DNA from: Flavobacterium granuli
GTDB taxonomy: Bacteria > Bacteroidota > Bacteroidia > Flavobacteriales > Flavobacteriaceae
Direction of reading: 5' to 3'
Length of the DNA: 64,000 nt
NCBI RefSeq assembly: GCF_900129705.1
Contig: NZ_FQWO01000014.1
Span: forward strand, 34,222-98,221
Below the pieces are notes generated by a model. That model worked only from the letters and a program-made list of their open reading frames with translations, did no database searches and was not told the origin of the DNA. A program made the translations under genes and the position numbers. This document shows positions 52,321 to 61,820 of this stretch, piece by piece. The number at the start of each line of letters is the position of its first letter. Within the stretch, counting starts at the first letter, position 1.

Positions 52321-53529
52321 TTGAAAACAAATTTGAAACAGATTAAGGAAAAGGTAATTGAATCTATTTTGATGCTAAGTAGTGCTGCTACTAGTATTAC
52401 GGTAATACTTATTGTCTTTTTTTTATTTATTGAAGGCGCCGGGGTCTTTAGTAAAAAGCCCATAGAAGATGGTTTCTTGCTCGCTGTTGCGGCGGATAAT
52501 CCGGTAAAGAAATTAGAACCTTCGCAGATCAAAGATATTTTTGATCAAAAAATTAAAAACTGGAAGGAAGTTGGCGGAAAAGACGAAGCGATCGTTTTGT
52601 TTCGAACGAGTGATATTAGCCAGTATTATACGGACGAAGAGCTGGGGGAGAATTTTGAGTATTTTCCGGCGAAGATAAATGAACTTATCGCTAAGACTCC
52701 CGGTATAGTTGCTTTTTTCTCGGATAAATACAAAGCCAAAGATTTTAAAGGAAGAGAGCTTGATATTGATAGAATCAAGGTTTTTGAGTTCTTATCGGGC
52801 GAGGAATGGTTCCCAACAGCCCAGCCCATTGCTCAAATGGGAGTGAAGCCGTTGATTTATGGAACGCTTTGGGTAAGTTTTGGAGCGATCCTATTGGCTT
52901 TGCCTATAGGTTTGGCCGCTGCGATTTACCTGAGTGAAATTGCCAAGAAGAGAACACGCAGTTTGTTGAAACCGCTTATCGAATTGCTGGCAGGAATTCC
53001 ATCGGTGGTCTATGGTTTCTTTGGCTTGGTCGTTATCGTTCCTTTAATTCAGAGTCTTTTCAATTTACCTGTAGGAGAAACGGCTTTGGCAGGAAGTGTC
53101 GTTTTGGCTATTATGGCCTTGCCTACGATTATCACTATTTCTGAAGATGCGATGCGCAATACGCCACGTGCGATGAAAGAAGCCAGTTTGGCTTTGGGCG
53201 CCAGCCAATGGCAGACTATTTATAAGGTGGTGATTCCTTATTCCGCTTCCGGGATAACGGCCGGAGCTATTTTAGGAATTGGTAGGGCTATTGGGGAAAC
53301 TATGGCGGTTTTGATGGTTACCGGAAATGCGGCTGTGATACCAAAGTCTTTTTTAGCTCCCGTAAGAACCATTCCGGCTACTATTGCTGCAGAATTGGGT
53401 GAAGCGCCTAACGGTGGTTTGCATTATGAAGCCTTATTTGCTTTAGGTTGCATACTGTTTCTAATCACTTTTGGAATCAACATGTTAGTAGAAATGGTTA
53501 CGAATAAACAATCCCATAAAAAACACTAA
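52321..53529 (+). CDS. pstC: Phosphate ABC transporter permease PstC with embedded PstS-like segment
   Basis: Permease subunit of 402 residues when started at the TTG at 52321; the open frame extends to a TTG at 52297, but that overlaps the promoter. After the first membrane segment (ATSITVILIVFFLFI) an insert of about 120 residues, encoded at 52480-52836, precedes the second one. It is clearly similar to the second lobe of PstS next door: IFDQKIKNWKEVGGKDEAIV against IFTGEIKNWKEVGGADEKIV. The usual five further membrane segments and the EAA loop (EASLALGASQWQTIYKVVIP) follow. Ordinary PstC is about 300 residues. The insert would lie in the periplasm, facing PstS. Confidence 0.93.
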   Translation: MKTNLKQIKEKVIESILMLSSAATSITVILIVFFLFIEGAGVFSKKPIEDGFLLAVAADNPVKKLEPSQIKDIFDQKIKNWKEVGGKDEAIVLFRTSDISQYYTDEELGENFEYFPAKINELIAKTPGIVAFFSDKYKAKDFKGRELDIDRIKVFEFLSGEEWFPTAQPIAQMGVKPLIYGTLWVSFGAILLALPIGLAAAIYLSEIAKKRTRSLLKPLIELLAGIPSVVYGFFGLVVIVPLIQSLFNLPVGETALAGSVVLAIMALPTIITISEDAMRNTPRAMKEASLALGASQWQTIYKVVIPYSASGITAGAILGIGRAIGETMAVLMVTGNAAVIPKSFLAPVRTIPATIAAELGEAPNGGLHYEALFALGCILFLITFGINMLVEMVTNKQSHKKH

Positions 53530-53530
53530 A

Positions 53531-54409
53531 ATGACTAAGGAAATTCGTTTAGCAAAAAAGAAAAGAAGAAATCAAAAAATTGCTTTTGGCCTATTTAGCC
53601 TTATTAGTTATGCGGTTGTGGCTATTTTATTTGTAATATTAGCTTTTATAGTAATCAAAGGAATAGGCGTTATCAGTTGGGAATTTATCAGCGCCATGCC
53701 TAGCAACGGTATGACCGAAGGTGGTATTTATCCAGCGATAATCGGAACGCTTTGTCTGGTTTTGGTCAGCATGGTATTTGCCTTTCCGGTAGGTGTTTTG
53801 GCTGCAATTTACATGAATGAATATGTCAAAGAAGGATGGCCTAAGAAAATAATCAAGCAAATGACGAATAACCTTGCCGGTGTTCCGTCGATTGTCTTTG
53901 GATTGTTCGGGATGTCTTTGTTCGTTAATAAAATGGGATTTGGCGATTCGATCTTAGCCGGTGGATTAACACTGGGTTTGTTAGTCCTTCCGATTGTGAT
54001 CAGAACGACAGAGGAATCGCTAAAAGCGGTGGATGATACCTTCCGTCAGGCCAGTTTTGGATTAGGAGCCAGTAAATGGGAGACTACCAGTAAAATTGTG
54101 TTTCCAATTGCTTTTCCCAATATTATTACCGGATTGATATTATCCATTGGAAGGGTTTCGGGAGAAACGGCACCAATTTTATTTACCGTTGCTGCTTATT
54201 TTTTACCTAAATTGCCTACGTCAATATTCGATCAGGCGATGGCCTTGCCTTATCATTTATATGTTATCGCCACAAGTGGAACTAATATAGAAGCTTCGAG
54301 AGCGATGGCTTATGGTACAGCGCTTATTTTAATTATTATTGTATTAATTTCTAATTTACTAGCGAATGCGCTTCGCAAGTATTACGGAAAAAAAGTAAAA
54401 ATGAATTAA
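53531..54409 (+). CDS. pstA: Phosphate ABC transporter permease PstA
   Basis: A 292-residue inner-membrane permease, standard length, with six membrane segments and the EAA loop [24 protein letters not shown], where PstB docks. [19 protein letters not shown] is the conserved region shared with PstC. It starts one base after the pstC stop and ends one base before pstB, so the genes are tightly co-translated. It has no insert like that of PstC. Confidence 0.96.
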   Translation: MTKEIRLAKKKRRNQKIAFGLFSLISYAVVAILFVILAFIVIKGIGVISWEFISAMPSNGMTEGGIYPAIIGTLCLVLVSMVFAFPVGVLAAIYMNEYVKEGWPKKIIKQMTNNLAGVPSIVFGLFGMSLFVNKMGFGDSILAGGLTLGLLVLPIVIRTTEESLKAVDDTFRQASFGLGASKWETTSKIVFPIAFPNIITGLILSIGRVSGETAPILFTVAAYFLPKLPTSIFDQAMALPYHLYVIATSGTNIEASRAMAYGTALILIIIVLISNLLANALRKYYGKKVKMN

Positions 54410-54410
54410 C

Positions 54411-55163
54411 ATGCATAAAATAGAATCCAAAAACGTGAATTTTTACTACGGCGAAAATCAAGCTTTGCACGATATTTCGTTATCAATGAAAACCAATACG
54501 GTTACCGCATTAATAGGCCCTTCGGGTTGTGGTAAGTCTACTTATCTTCGTTTGTTGAATAGAATGAATGATTTGATTGACAATACCCAGATGTCGGGAA
54601 GTATTCTTATTGATGGGAACGATATTTATGCCAAAAACACGAATGTAGACGATTTGCGTAAGAATGTCGGGATGGTTTTTCAAAAACCCAATCCTTTTCC
54701 TAAAACGATCTATGAGAATGTGGCTTATGGTCTAAGAGTAAACGGAATTACCGATAAAAAGCTAATTGAAGAACGAGTGATTACTTCGATAGAGCAGGTA
54801 GCACTTTGGGATGAGGTCAAAGACAAGCTTAAAAAATCGGCTTTCGAACTTTCCGGAGGACAACAACAGCGGCTGTGTATTGCGCGAGCGCTGGCCATTA
54901 AACCATCGGTATTGCTGATGGATGAACCTACTTCTGCTTTAGATCCGATTTCGACTTCAAAAATCGAAGAATTAATCTATGAGCTCAAGAATAAATACAC
55001 CATCGTTATTGTGACGCACAACATGCAACAGGCAGGACGTATCAGTGATACGACCGCTTTTTTCTATATGGGAGAGCTTATTGAGCACGATACAACAAAG
55101 ACGATTTTTACAAAACCGGCGATAAAACAAACCGAAGATTATATAACGGGAAGATTTGGCTAG
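54411..55163 (+). CDS. pstB: Phosphate ABC transporter ATPase PstB
   Basis: A 250-residue ABC ATPase that powers the PstCA channel. Walker [11 protein letters not shown]-loop [15 protein letters not shown], signature ELSGGQQQR, Walker [13 protein letters not shown] and the switch histidine in VTHNMQQA are all intact. The KPNPFP segment and RLLNRMNDL region are typical of PstB rather than other ABC ATPases. Confidence 0.97.
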   Translation: MHKIESKNVNFYYGENQALHDISLSMKTNTVTALIGPSGCGKSTYLRLLNRMNDLIDNTQMSGSILIDGNDIYAKNTNVDDLRKNVGMVFQKPNPFPKTIYENVAYGLRVNGITDKKLIEERVITSIEQVALWDEVKDKLKKSAFELSGGQQQRLCIARALAIKPSVLLMDEPTSALDPISTSKIEELIYELKNKYTIVIVTHNMQQAGRISDTTAFFYMGELIEHDTTKTIFTKPAIKQTEDYITGRFG

Positions 55164-55221
55164 GATTGATTTTGAATTCGATTTTGAATCAACTATCTTT
55201 AAATTTTTAAACCTTTAAAAA

Positions 55222-55890
55222 ATGGCATCATATTTAGAAACAGAACTAGGCAAGCTAAGAAGTATTATTTTAAAAATTGGTAAGCTGGCTGAAGGCCAAG
55301 TTGCCGAGGCGGTAAAAGCATTGCTTTCCGAGCCCGTTGCTGAAGGGAGAGAAGTAAAGAAAACAGAAAATAAGATTGATAAATTGGATGTAAAAATCGA
55401 TGATATTTGTCAAAGTGTTTTTGCTTTGCAACAACCGGTGGCTTCAGACCTGCGCTTTATCATGTCGGCAATGCAAATCAGCAACGAGATCGAAAGAATT
55501 GGAGACTTGGCGGTCAGTGTTATTAAAGCTTCTAAAAACATCAAGGAGAAACACGAATTGATCTCCAAATTCAATATTGCCGAAATTGCAAGGGAAGTGG
55601 AGAGCATTACGATAAAAACAAATGAGTGCTTTCAAGATATGGATGAAACCACTATCGAAGAAATCTTTGTTTTGAATAATAGTATAAAGTCTAAGAGTGT
55701 AACGGCTATAGAAGAGATTATTGGCGAAATGAAGAGTCATTCTAAAACCGTGGGTTCAGGAACAAACCTTATTATTGCGCTGAAACATATGGAAAGAATA
55801 GCAGATCACAATTCTAATATTGCAGAATCGGTCTATTTTATGATCAATGCCAAAACCATTAAACACGAACGATTATTTGATAAGAAGTAA
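55222..55890 (+). CDS. phoU: Phosphate signalling protein PhoU
   Basis: A 222-residue all-helical protein of two PhoU domains, each with the E...R(I)GD signature: NEIERIGDLAVSV in the first and KHMERIADHNSNIAESV in the second. PhoU links the Pst transporter to the PhoR kinase and keeps the regulon off when phosphate is plentiful. Last gene of the pstCAB-phoU unit, 58 bases after pstB. It is followed by the repeat-rich stretch at 55.9-57.5 kb, without a simple terminator until the hairpin at 56112. Confidence 0.95.
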   Translation: MASYLETELGKLRSIILKIGKLAEGQVAEAVKALLSEPVAEGREVKKTENKIDKLDVKIDDICQSVFALQQPVASDLRFIMSAMQISNEIERIGDLAVSVIKASKNIKEKHELISKFNIAEIAREVESITIKTNECFQDMDETTIEEIFVLNNSIKSKSVTAIEEIIGEMKSHSKTVGSGTNLIIALKHMERIADHNSNIAESVYFMINAKTIKHERLFDKK

Positions 55891-55901
55891 TTAGTTTTTA
55901 G

Positions 55902-55943
55902 GTGAGTAGTGAGTTGTGAGAAGTGAGAAGTGAGTTGTGAGGT
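55902..55943 (+). repeat. Heptad array after phoU
   Basis: Six tandem 7-bp units: GTGAGTA, GTGAGTT, GTGAGAA, GTGAGAA, GTGAGTT, GTGAGGT. Confidence 0.9.
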
Positions 55944-55967
55944 TGGTACGCCTATGTTGCGCTCGAG

Positions 55968-56387
55968 TCGATACAAATTTTCTGAAAAAGCTGTTCGCAT
56001 TTTCTGAAAATTCACTCGAACTGACGGAAGTTATTTCTATGTTTTGCATTCGTCAGTTCGAGTGTTTTTGGTTTTGAAGATTAGGAATTAAAGCGCAATC
56101 AAGTTTAAACCAAAAATGTATCGAGAACCCTGCTTAGAGGTTCTCGATACATTTTTTAAAGTCGGAGATTTTTTTTTTAAGCTACACTGTTTTTGAAAGC
56201 TTTAAAAAACACTCGAACTGAGGGCGAGCTTAACGTCATCTTATATTGCTTTTTTAGGATAAAAATTATGTCTTGAAGCGACGATCTAAGTAAAAAGTAA
56301 AATGGTATTGGTTTTGTTCTCTTTGATTGTATAAAAACACCGTAACTATCTTTAATAGTGGGTTAAGGATGTTAAGTTTCTAATTTA
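55968..56387 (+). repeat. ~420-bp direct repeat, copy A
   Basis: Runs from TCGATACAAATTTTCTG to GTTTCTAATTTA. It contains a perfect 14-bp inverted repeat CACTCGAACTGACG/CGTCAGTTCGAGTG (56013-56026, 56051-56064) and a perfect 18-bp hairpin with AAAAATGTATCGAGAACC at 56112-56129 and its complement at 56139-56156. CACTCGAACTGA occurs again at 56210-56221. Copy B at 57100-57518 is nearly identical. Confidence 0.9.
56112..56160 (+). terminator. Strong hairpin inside repeat copy A
   Basis: Perfect 18-bp stem with a 9-base loop, A run before and T run after; could end the phoU transcript and any transcript from the other side. Confidence 0.75.
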
Positions 56388-56733
56388 AGAAACGACTTTT
56401 AGATCTCTCTACAGATTTAGAAGTCGTTTTTTTGTTTTTTAGCGGTGCTCACTGAATCGATTATTTGTCTTGATCAGCCCTTCGACTTCGCTGGCATTGA
56501 CGTTTTTATTAAAAGAAAAGATTAAGGTTGCTAATTTTCTTTTTTGCTTGATCAAAAAAGAAACAAAAAAATCAAGTCTGCGCTCCCTCGTCGGTCAAAT
56601 TAGTTTTCGAATACTAAAAGAAAAGAACTCTCCGCCGCGGCGGATCAAACAGCTTTTCTTTTTACGTATTCTTCAAACATTTGACGCTCGACTGCGGAAG
56701 CTAAGGACAGTTTAATCCCGGAAATAATAGTAT

Positions 56734-56754
56734 GTGAGTTGTGAGTTGTGGGTG
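56734..56754 (+). repeat. Short heptad array
   Basis: GTGAGTT, GTGAGTT, GTGGGTG in tandem. Confidence 0.7.
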
Positions 56755-56838
56755 CTTTGAAGTGGCTTTTTACTTTTTTAGCCCACTTAATTGTTGTTTT
56801 TTTTTAGTGGTGTTTGCTTCGCCTGTGCTGCGTTCGAG

Positions 56839-56960
56839 TCGATACATAATTTTGAAAAAGCTATCCGTATTTTCTGAAAATTTACTCGAACTGAGGGCGA
56901 GCTTAACGTCATCTTATATTGCTTTTTTAGGATAAAAAATTATGCCTCGAAGTGACGGGA
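56839..56960 (+). repeat. Deletion derivative of the ~420-bp repeat, copy C
   Basis: Begins like copies A and B (TCGATAC, TTTCTGAAAA) but jumps at ACTCGAACTGA from the first to the second site, losing about 197 bp including both large inverted repeats, then continues GGGCGAGCTTAACGTC and TTTTTTAGGATAAAAA. This is the product expected from recombination between the two CACTCGAACTGA copies within one repeat. Confidence 0.8.
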
Positions 56961-56970
56961 ACTAACAGAA

Positions 56971-56998
56971 CACAACTCACAACCGACAACCCACAACT
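56971..56998 (-). repeat. Heptad array, reversed
   Basis: CACAACT, CACAACC, GACAACC, CACAACT in tandem; on the minus strand these read as AGTTGTG-type units, like the other arrays. Confidence 0.85.
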
Positions 56999-57099
56999 AG
57001 CATTGACGTTTTTTACATTGAAGCCTCTCGACTCCGCTCGAGGTGACACTGTGGATGTCATATCATGCCTACCATTGATGTTTTTGTTAAAAATGGTTC

Positions 57100-57518
57100 T
57101 CGATACAAATTTTCTGAAAAAGCTGTTCGCATTTTCTGAAAATTCACTCGAACTGACGGAAGTTATTTCGATGTTTTGCATTCGTCAGTTCGAGTGTTTT
57201 TGGTTTTGAAGATCAGGGATTAAAGCGCAAGCAAGTTTAAACCAAAAATGTATCGAGAACCCTGCTTAGAGGTTCTCGATACATTTTTTAAAGTCGGAGA
57301 TTTTTTTTTAAGCTATACTATTTTCGGAAGCTTTAAAAAACACTCGAACTGACGGCGAGACTAACGTCATCTTATATTGCTTTTTTAGGATAAAAATTAT
57401 GTCTTGAAGCGACGATCTAAGCAAAAAGTAAAATGGTATTGGTTTTGTTCTCTTTCATTGTATAAAAACACCGTAACTATCTCTAATGGTGGGTTAAGGA
57501 TGTTAACTTTCTAATTTA
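57100..57518 (+). repeat. ~420-bp direct repeat, copy B
   Basis: Nearly identical to copy A over its whole length, with the same 14-bp inverted repeat (57145-57158, 57183-57196) and 18-bp hairpin (57244-57261, 57271-57288). Its right end runs into the stop codon of the glycosyltransferase gene. Confidence 0.9.
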
Positions 57519-58586
57519 GTTTTGTTCGAATAAATGAAAGCATTTCTCCCAGTCTATTGGGGAATTGAATTGCTGTAAGCCACTATAATTACTCACTTCG
57601 GTTAGTTTGTTGATCGTGAAATCGTCTTGAGTTGACCAAGGGGCAATGCCGTCTTTTTGTAGTTTCAGAGCGAGATATTCTTGTTCGTATTGGCCCGGTG
57701 TCGGGATAAAAAAAGCTTTTTTTCCGAGTTTGGCCAGATCCATGATGGTGGTGTATCCGGAACGGCACAGCACCAGATCACTTTCGTTAAATGTTTGTTC
57801 CAGCTGTCGGCTGTTCATGAAATTGTAAAAAGTGACATTGTCGTTTTCTTGCTTTTTCTGCTCTTTTTCTATGACCCCTTTTATGAAAATCACCTTTCCG
57901 GTATAGTTTTGAACTTCCGTTTTTAATTTCTCTTCCAGATAGCTTCGTTGCGGTTCCGGGCCCGACAGAATAACCATTAGATCGTATTTTTTTTCGACTT
58001 CTTTTTTCTGAATCCGACTCAAAGGCCCAATGTAGTTCAGTTTCAAATCCGAGGTCTTTAGGTGGCCCAGTTCCCCGCTTAGATTTGGTGTTCCCACTAC
58101 ATCCGGAACCCAGCAAATGCGGTGTTTTTTTATGATGTTTTGGTGGATTTTACTGGTAAGCCAGCTGGTGTTTCCTGTCATCACGTTCAGTTGGTGGGTG
58201 ATGAATACCGAAGGGGTTTTTTTGTCAAAGACGCCCAAACGGTTGTCGGATATGATGCCGTCAATTTCATATTTGTCAATCCATTCTTTGGTGGTTCTTT
58301 TTTCTTTCCAAATGGCACGGATCATTTTCGGGAGATTTTTTATTAGTTTCCACTTGAAATTTTTACCGTTTTTGGCATATTCTATTTGGTAAGAGGGCAA
58401 TTCAAGTGTTTTTATATAAGGGAATTCTTTTCGTAACAGTTCGAGCGCGACACCATCTGAGGCAATTATGGGGATGTAATTGTTCTCTTGTAGGGCTTTG
58501 ATAATTGGGATGCATCTGGTGGCATGTCCTAAACCCCAATTCAACGGGGCAACCAAAATCGTTTTGTAGTTGGGGTCTTTTTCCAT
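57516..58586 (-). CDS. MurG-like glycosyltransferase (GT-B fold)
   Basis: A 356-residue GT-B glycosyltransferase related to MurG/GT28. The N-terminal APLNWGLGHATRCIPII is the acceptor-side glycine loop, and the C-terminal VLCRSGYTTIMDLAKLGKKAFFIPTPGQYEQEYLA is the nucleotide-sugar site with the typical SG.TT..E-like helix and PTPGQ.EQ. No signal or clear membrane segments; probably peripheral at the inner membrane. Donor and acceptor unknown. It is not murG itself, which would lie in the cell-division cluster. Its stop codon lies in the end of repeat copy B. Confidence 0.87.
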   Translation of the reverse strand: MEKDPNYKTILVAPLNWGLGHATRCIPIIKALQENNYIPIIASDGVALELLRKEFPYIKTLELPSYQIEYAKNGKNFKWKLIKNLPKMIRAIWKEKRTTKEWIDKYEIDGIISDNRLGVFDKKTPSVFITHQLNVMTGNTSWLTSKIHQNIIKKHRICWVPDVVGTPNLSGELGHLKTSDLKLNYIGPLSRIQKKEVEKKYDLMVILSGPEPQRSYLEEKLKTEVQNYTGKVIFIKGVIEKEQKKQENDNVTFYNFMNSRQLEQTFNESDLVLCRSGYTTIMDLAKLGKKAFFIPTPGQYEQEYLALKLQKDGIAPWSTQDDFTINKLTEVSNYSGLQQFNSPIDWEKCFHLFEQN

Positions 58587-58735
58587 TGGTGTACTCTAAG
58601 TTTTTTAATCCAAACGAAAGATACACAAAGTGATGGTTTTTTTGTGTTGGTAAAGCGTTATCAAATTCTTAAATTGTTGGTTTGGAATAGTTTTATTTAT
58701 GGGCTTTCCCGCTAAGCGAACCAAGTTTTAATTTT

Positions 58736-58758
58736 AACCACAAATTACACTAATTTAC
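58736..58758. repeat. Left flank repeat of the small winged-helix gene
   Basis: AACCACAAATTACACTAATTTAC is an inverted, near-identical partner of the sequence at 59309-59334. The two enclose the 103-residue gene. Confidence 0.6.
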
Positions 58759-58826
58759 GTTGATTAGTCTTGTGTTTTAAAGAATTAGTGAAATTGTGAA
58801 TTCTGGTTTTTATGACAACCGATAAT

Positions 58827-59138
58827 TCATACCTCCACACCCTCATCTTCCGCAAAGTTAAATAACAATACTATACTGCCTTTGAATGGATTGAAAGTCG
58901 GTTCATATTTGATATAGCCTTTATCATTAAGCTCCCGCATGCATTTATGGTAGGTAGTCTTAGAGCTTATTTTACTGATGATCATGATCTCATCTCGGGT
59001 AATGCTAATCGGATTTTGAAAGCGATTGATATTCCAATATTGAAATAAAGTAAAGTACAAACTGATGTGGGTGGGATGAATAGCTTGGTCTTCAATCAGG
59101 CGATCAAATAAGCCGGTGAGGTGTTTTATAGGTTTCAT
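58827..59138 (-). CDS. Small winged-helix-like protein
   Basis: A 103-residue soluble protein. ISITRDEIMIISKISSKTTYHKCMRELNDKGYIKYEP reads as a helix-turn-helix plus wing (recognition helix SKTTYHKCMREL, wing YIKYEP), like replication initiators or MarR/GntR-type DNA-binding domains. I recall similar small proteins in flavobacterial accessory regions, but I cannot name a family. It is flanked by an inverted repeat pair and has a strong palindrome about 75 bases upstream, which could be its operator. Confidence 0.7.
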   Translation of the reverse strand: MKPIKHLTGLFDRLIEDQAIHPTHISLYFTLFQYWNINRFQNPISITRDEIMIISKISSKTTYHKCMRELNDKGYIKYEPTFNPFKGSIVLLFNFAEDEGVEV

Positions 59139-59210
59139 GTTTTTTAGATTTGAGATGCGGAAGGGTCTTAATAATCCATAATTTTGGTATGTAATTCTGA
59201 ATAGTAATGA

Positions 59211-59242
59211 TATAGAATCCCGATTATATTCGGGATTCTATA
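59211..59242. repeat. Palindrome upstream of the winged-helix gene
   Basis: TATAGAATCCCGA (59211-59223) and TCGGGATTCTATA (59230-59242) form a perfect 13-bp inverted repeat with a 6-base centre. Outer arms AATTCTG (59193) and CAGAATT (59251) extend the symmetry. Either a cruciform/attenuator or an operator. Confidence 0.75.
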
Positions 59243-59308
59243 TTAAATACAGAATTATTATAAAAAACATCTTTATCACAAATTGCAAGTATTGGTACTA
59301 ATTAATTT

Positions 59309-59334
59309 GTGAAAATTAGTGCAATTTGTAGTTT
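59309..59334. repeat. Right flank repeat of the small winged-helix gene
   Basis: GTGAAAATTAGTGCAATTTGTAG... is the near-identical inverted partner of 58736-58758. Confidence 0.6.
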
Positions 59335-59398
59335 AAATTTAACCGGATGCACTCTCAATCAGTGAAGCTAAATCTTTTCTTCGTCAGTCTATAGAGGT

Positions 59399-61820
59399 TT
59401 AGCTTAAAGCTTCGTTTTGTAGCATTCCCATCAATTCCATCGAAAAATTATCTCTTGTTTGAATGTAGGCTACTTTTGGAATTATTGTCGCTCCCAGTTT
59501 TCTCTTTTCAAAAGTTGCAGAAAAGCCAAAATCAATTTTGCTCCTATTTAGTTCCCGAGCCCGTTTGATGGTTTGAAATAGCAGTTGGCGGTAGAGGTGG
59601 AATTCTTTAGCATAATCATAATCCATTCCTATCAATGCCGGAGTATAAGTTTGCTCTGTGTTTTTATAACAAAACATGATTCCGACCAATGGGTTTGAAG
59701 CTCCTTTTTTTAAATATAATAGGATGAATTCCCATTGGGAATGTTCATCCATTTTTTGGAATACTTCTACGGGATAGGTAAATGTATTTATGGCATGGTT
59801 GTTATTTTTAACATTTTGATACAGTTTATACGCTTGTTCTAATTCTTCATTAGTTAATTTATTTTTTATTACAATATCAAAAGCCTGTTCAAAAGGCAGT
59901 ATCTCTTTCAAGAAATGTTTTCTAGAACGGGGAGAAAGTGAAGCAGAAAATTCTTCGATGGTATTCCAGCCTATGTTTTGCACGATGCAGCTTTCGGGCA
60001 TGTTTATTTTTAGGAAGCCCTGATTGTGAAAAATGTCATTTATTTGATTGTCTTCCTCAAAATCCCTTAGCACCAGCATGTCGGCGTTTAATTGATGGTA
60101 TAAGGCCTCTGCTTTTTCGAGTAAAAGTGTTATCGCTTGTTGTGCCAGCGGATGGGTTTTATTGATGTAACAATGGTTTCCTTCGGTGAACAGTGAGCCC
60201 ATTCCCAGTACTTTTGAAGTCAGGTATAATGGATTTAGCTTTCTTTTTTCTTCCAATTGCAGTGAAATGGATTCGGGTGCGAGCATATCGTCTTTCCATA
60301 AACCATAGGTAAAAAAAGTAGCCAATAACGGCATTCCGTTTTTGTCTTTGATTATGTAATAATGGAAATCCCAGTGATTTTCCAGGCATGCCGGATTTGT
60401 AAAGGTGTTTTCAAGGAAAGAGAGCCCATCCCAGTCGAAAACGCTTTGGTTGCCTAAAAGTTCGTTCCAGAGCGGTTTGTTTATTTTTTGTATCGCTGTC
60501 TCGTATTGGAGTAGTAAGGCCGTTTCGCTTGCTGTTGTCTTAGCCGGCGAGTTGGTTTCTGTTATTCCAAAGGCCCGTTTTATCTTAGGCTGACTGTTGG
60601 CCGTTTCCAGCAGGACTTTGGGGAAATGGTATTCCATTGCTTCTACCAATGCTTTTATTTCCTCTTTTTGATTGTGACGGGATAGGGTGATGCGGATACC
60701 GGTATTTTTTGTCGGTACGGCCGGATAGATGGCGGCATTGAGATAAAAACCTTCGCTAAAGAGGTATTGGACCAATTTATAAGTCGTTAGCGGCATAGCG
60801 GTTCCCAGGAAAAACACCGGAGAGTTGTTTGGTGCTATCATGGGTAGGGATGTTTTGGCTAATAGGGATTTGAAGTATTCAATTTTATCGGCCAGATCGG
60901 ATTGTAAGGCTGTGATTTCGGGAGAAAGGTGAATTTGCGCTGATGCAATTGCGGCAGCTACGGAAGCGGGTTCGAGTTGGGCTGAGAAAGTAAGGGGGCC
61001 GCCAAAGTTTTTTAATTTTTTCACGCAGGCGACTATCGGTACACAGCAATGTTGCTCCGCTGGCACCAAAGGTCTTGCTCAAGGTACCGAAGAGTAAGAC
61101 ATTGTCCGGTAATTCCTTTAAAATGTCCAACACATATCCAGTTCCGTTTTTTCCTTTCCAGCTCATGCCGTGCACATCATCAAAATAAAGATGCAGCTGG
61201 GGGTATTTGTCTGCAAGTTGCATCAGTTCCTTTATGGGTGCATAATCGCCAAACATGGAATATACGCCGTCTGCCATGTACCATATTTTATTGCATCGGG
61301 TTGTGAGGTATTTGATTTTGTCTTCCAGCATATCCAGATTGGAGTGGCGGATCATTTCGACCGGAATGCCTCTTGTCTTTAGAATTTGGCAGGCATTCTG
61401 AACGCTCCAATGCACCTGATGGTCGAGAATTACCCCATCTTCGTCCCTTATCACTGTTGGGATAACGGCCATGTGGCCGAGGGTACTGTTTTTGGTTATA
61501 ATAGGTGGGATTGCATACATTTCTTCGATTTTGGCTTCCAATTGGCTGTACAGCGGATGGGATATGTATGATTTTGAAAGTGGAAATTGGGTGCCATATT
61601 GTTGAATGGCTGCTATTGCCGCTTCTTTTAAACGGCTGTCCTGTTCGAGTCCGAGGTAGCCCGTTGTGCCAAAATGGAACATCTTTTGGCCGTTTATCTG
61701 CAGGGTACGTCCGTTTAGGTTTTTGTCTTCGGCATAGAGATGGAGTACGCCTTCTTTTTTTGCTGCTGAGAATACTTCCTCTACGGTATCGATGAAATTG
61801 TTGTGTTTGATTTTTGCCAT
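59399..61820 (-). pseudogene. Frameshifted alpha-oxoamine synthase / GNAT-like acyltransferase fusion
   Basis: Two overlapping frames read as one gene of about 806 residues. The first (from 61820) is a PLP alpha-oxoamine synthase like KBL/BioF: FGTTGYLGLEQDSRL, DGVYSMFGD, YFDDVHGMSW and the PLP lysine in FGTLSKTFGASGA. After REKIK the frame is lost in a run of six A (61013-61008 on the minus strand) and continues in the other frame as NFGGPLTFSAQLEPA. The synthase domain ends near the LSRHNQKEEI segment and a C-terminal ~380-residue domain resembles BioF2/CelD-type GNAT acyltransferases. One A too many explains it: a real inactivation or a sequencing error. Confidence 0.82.

Larger units (their letters stand above)
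55891..57515. other. 1.6-kb gene-free, repeat-rich region
   Basis: No credible gene lies here; the open frames are short, differ in frame between repeat copies and do not look like proteins. It contains two ~420-bp direct repeats, a shortened third copy, three heptad arrays, perfect inverted repeats and a CCGCCGCGGCGG palindrome near 56632. It separates phoU from a MurG-like gene. Confidence 0.8.

Noticed and set aside
56470..57209. Several open frames of 60-90 codons in the repeat region
   Set aside because: They cross repeat borders, use different frames in different copies and give low-complexity Phe/Leu/Lys-rich products. No start or family supports them.
60990..61069. Programmed frameshift in the oxoamine synthase fusion gene
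   Set aside because: The A AAA AAC string exists, but in the downstream reading frame, not the incoming one, so the normal -1 slip rule does not fit; a +1 (or -2) change is needed. An extra A is simpler.
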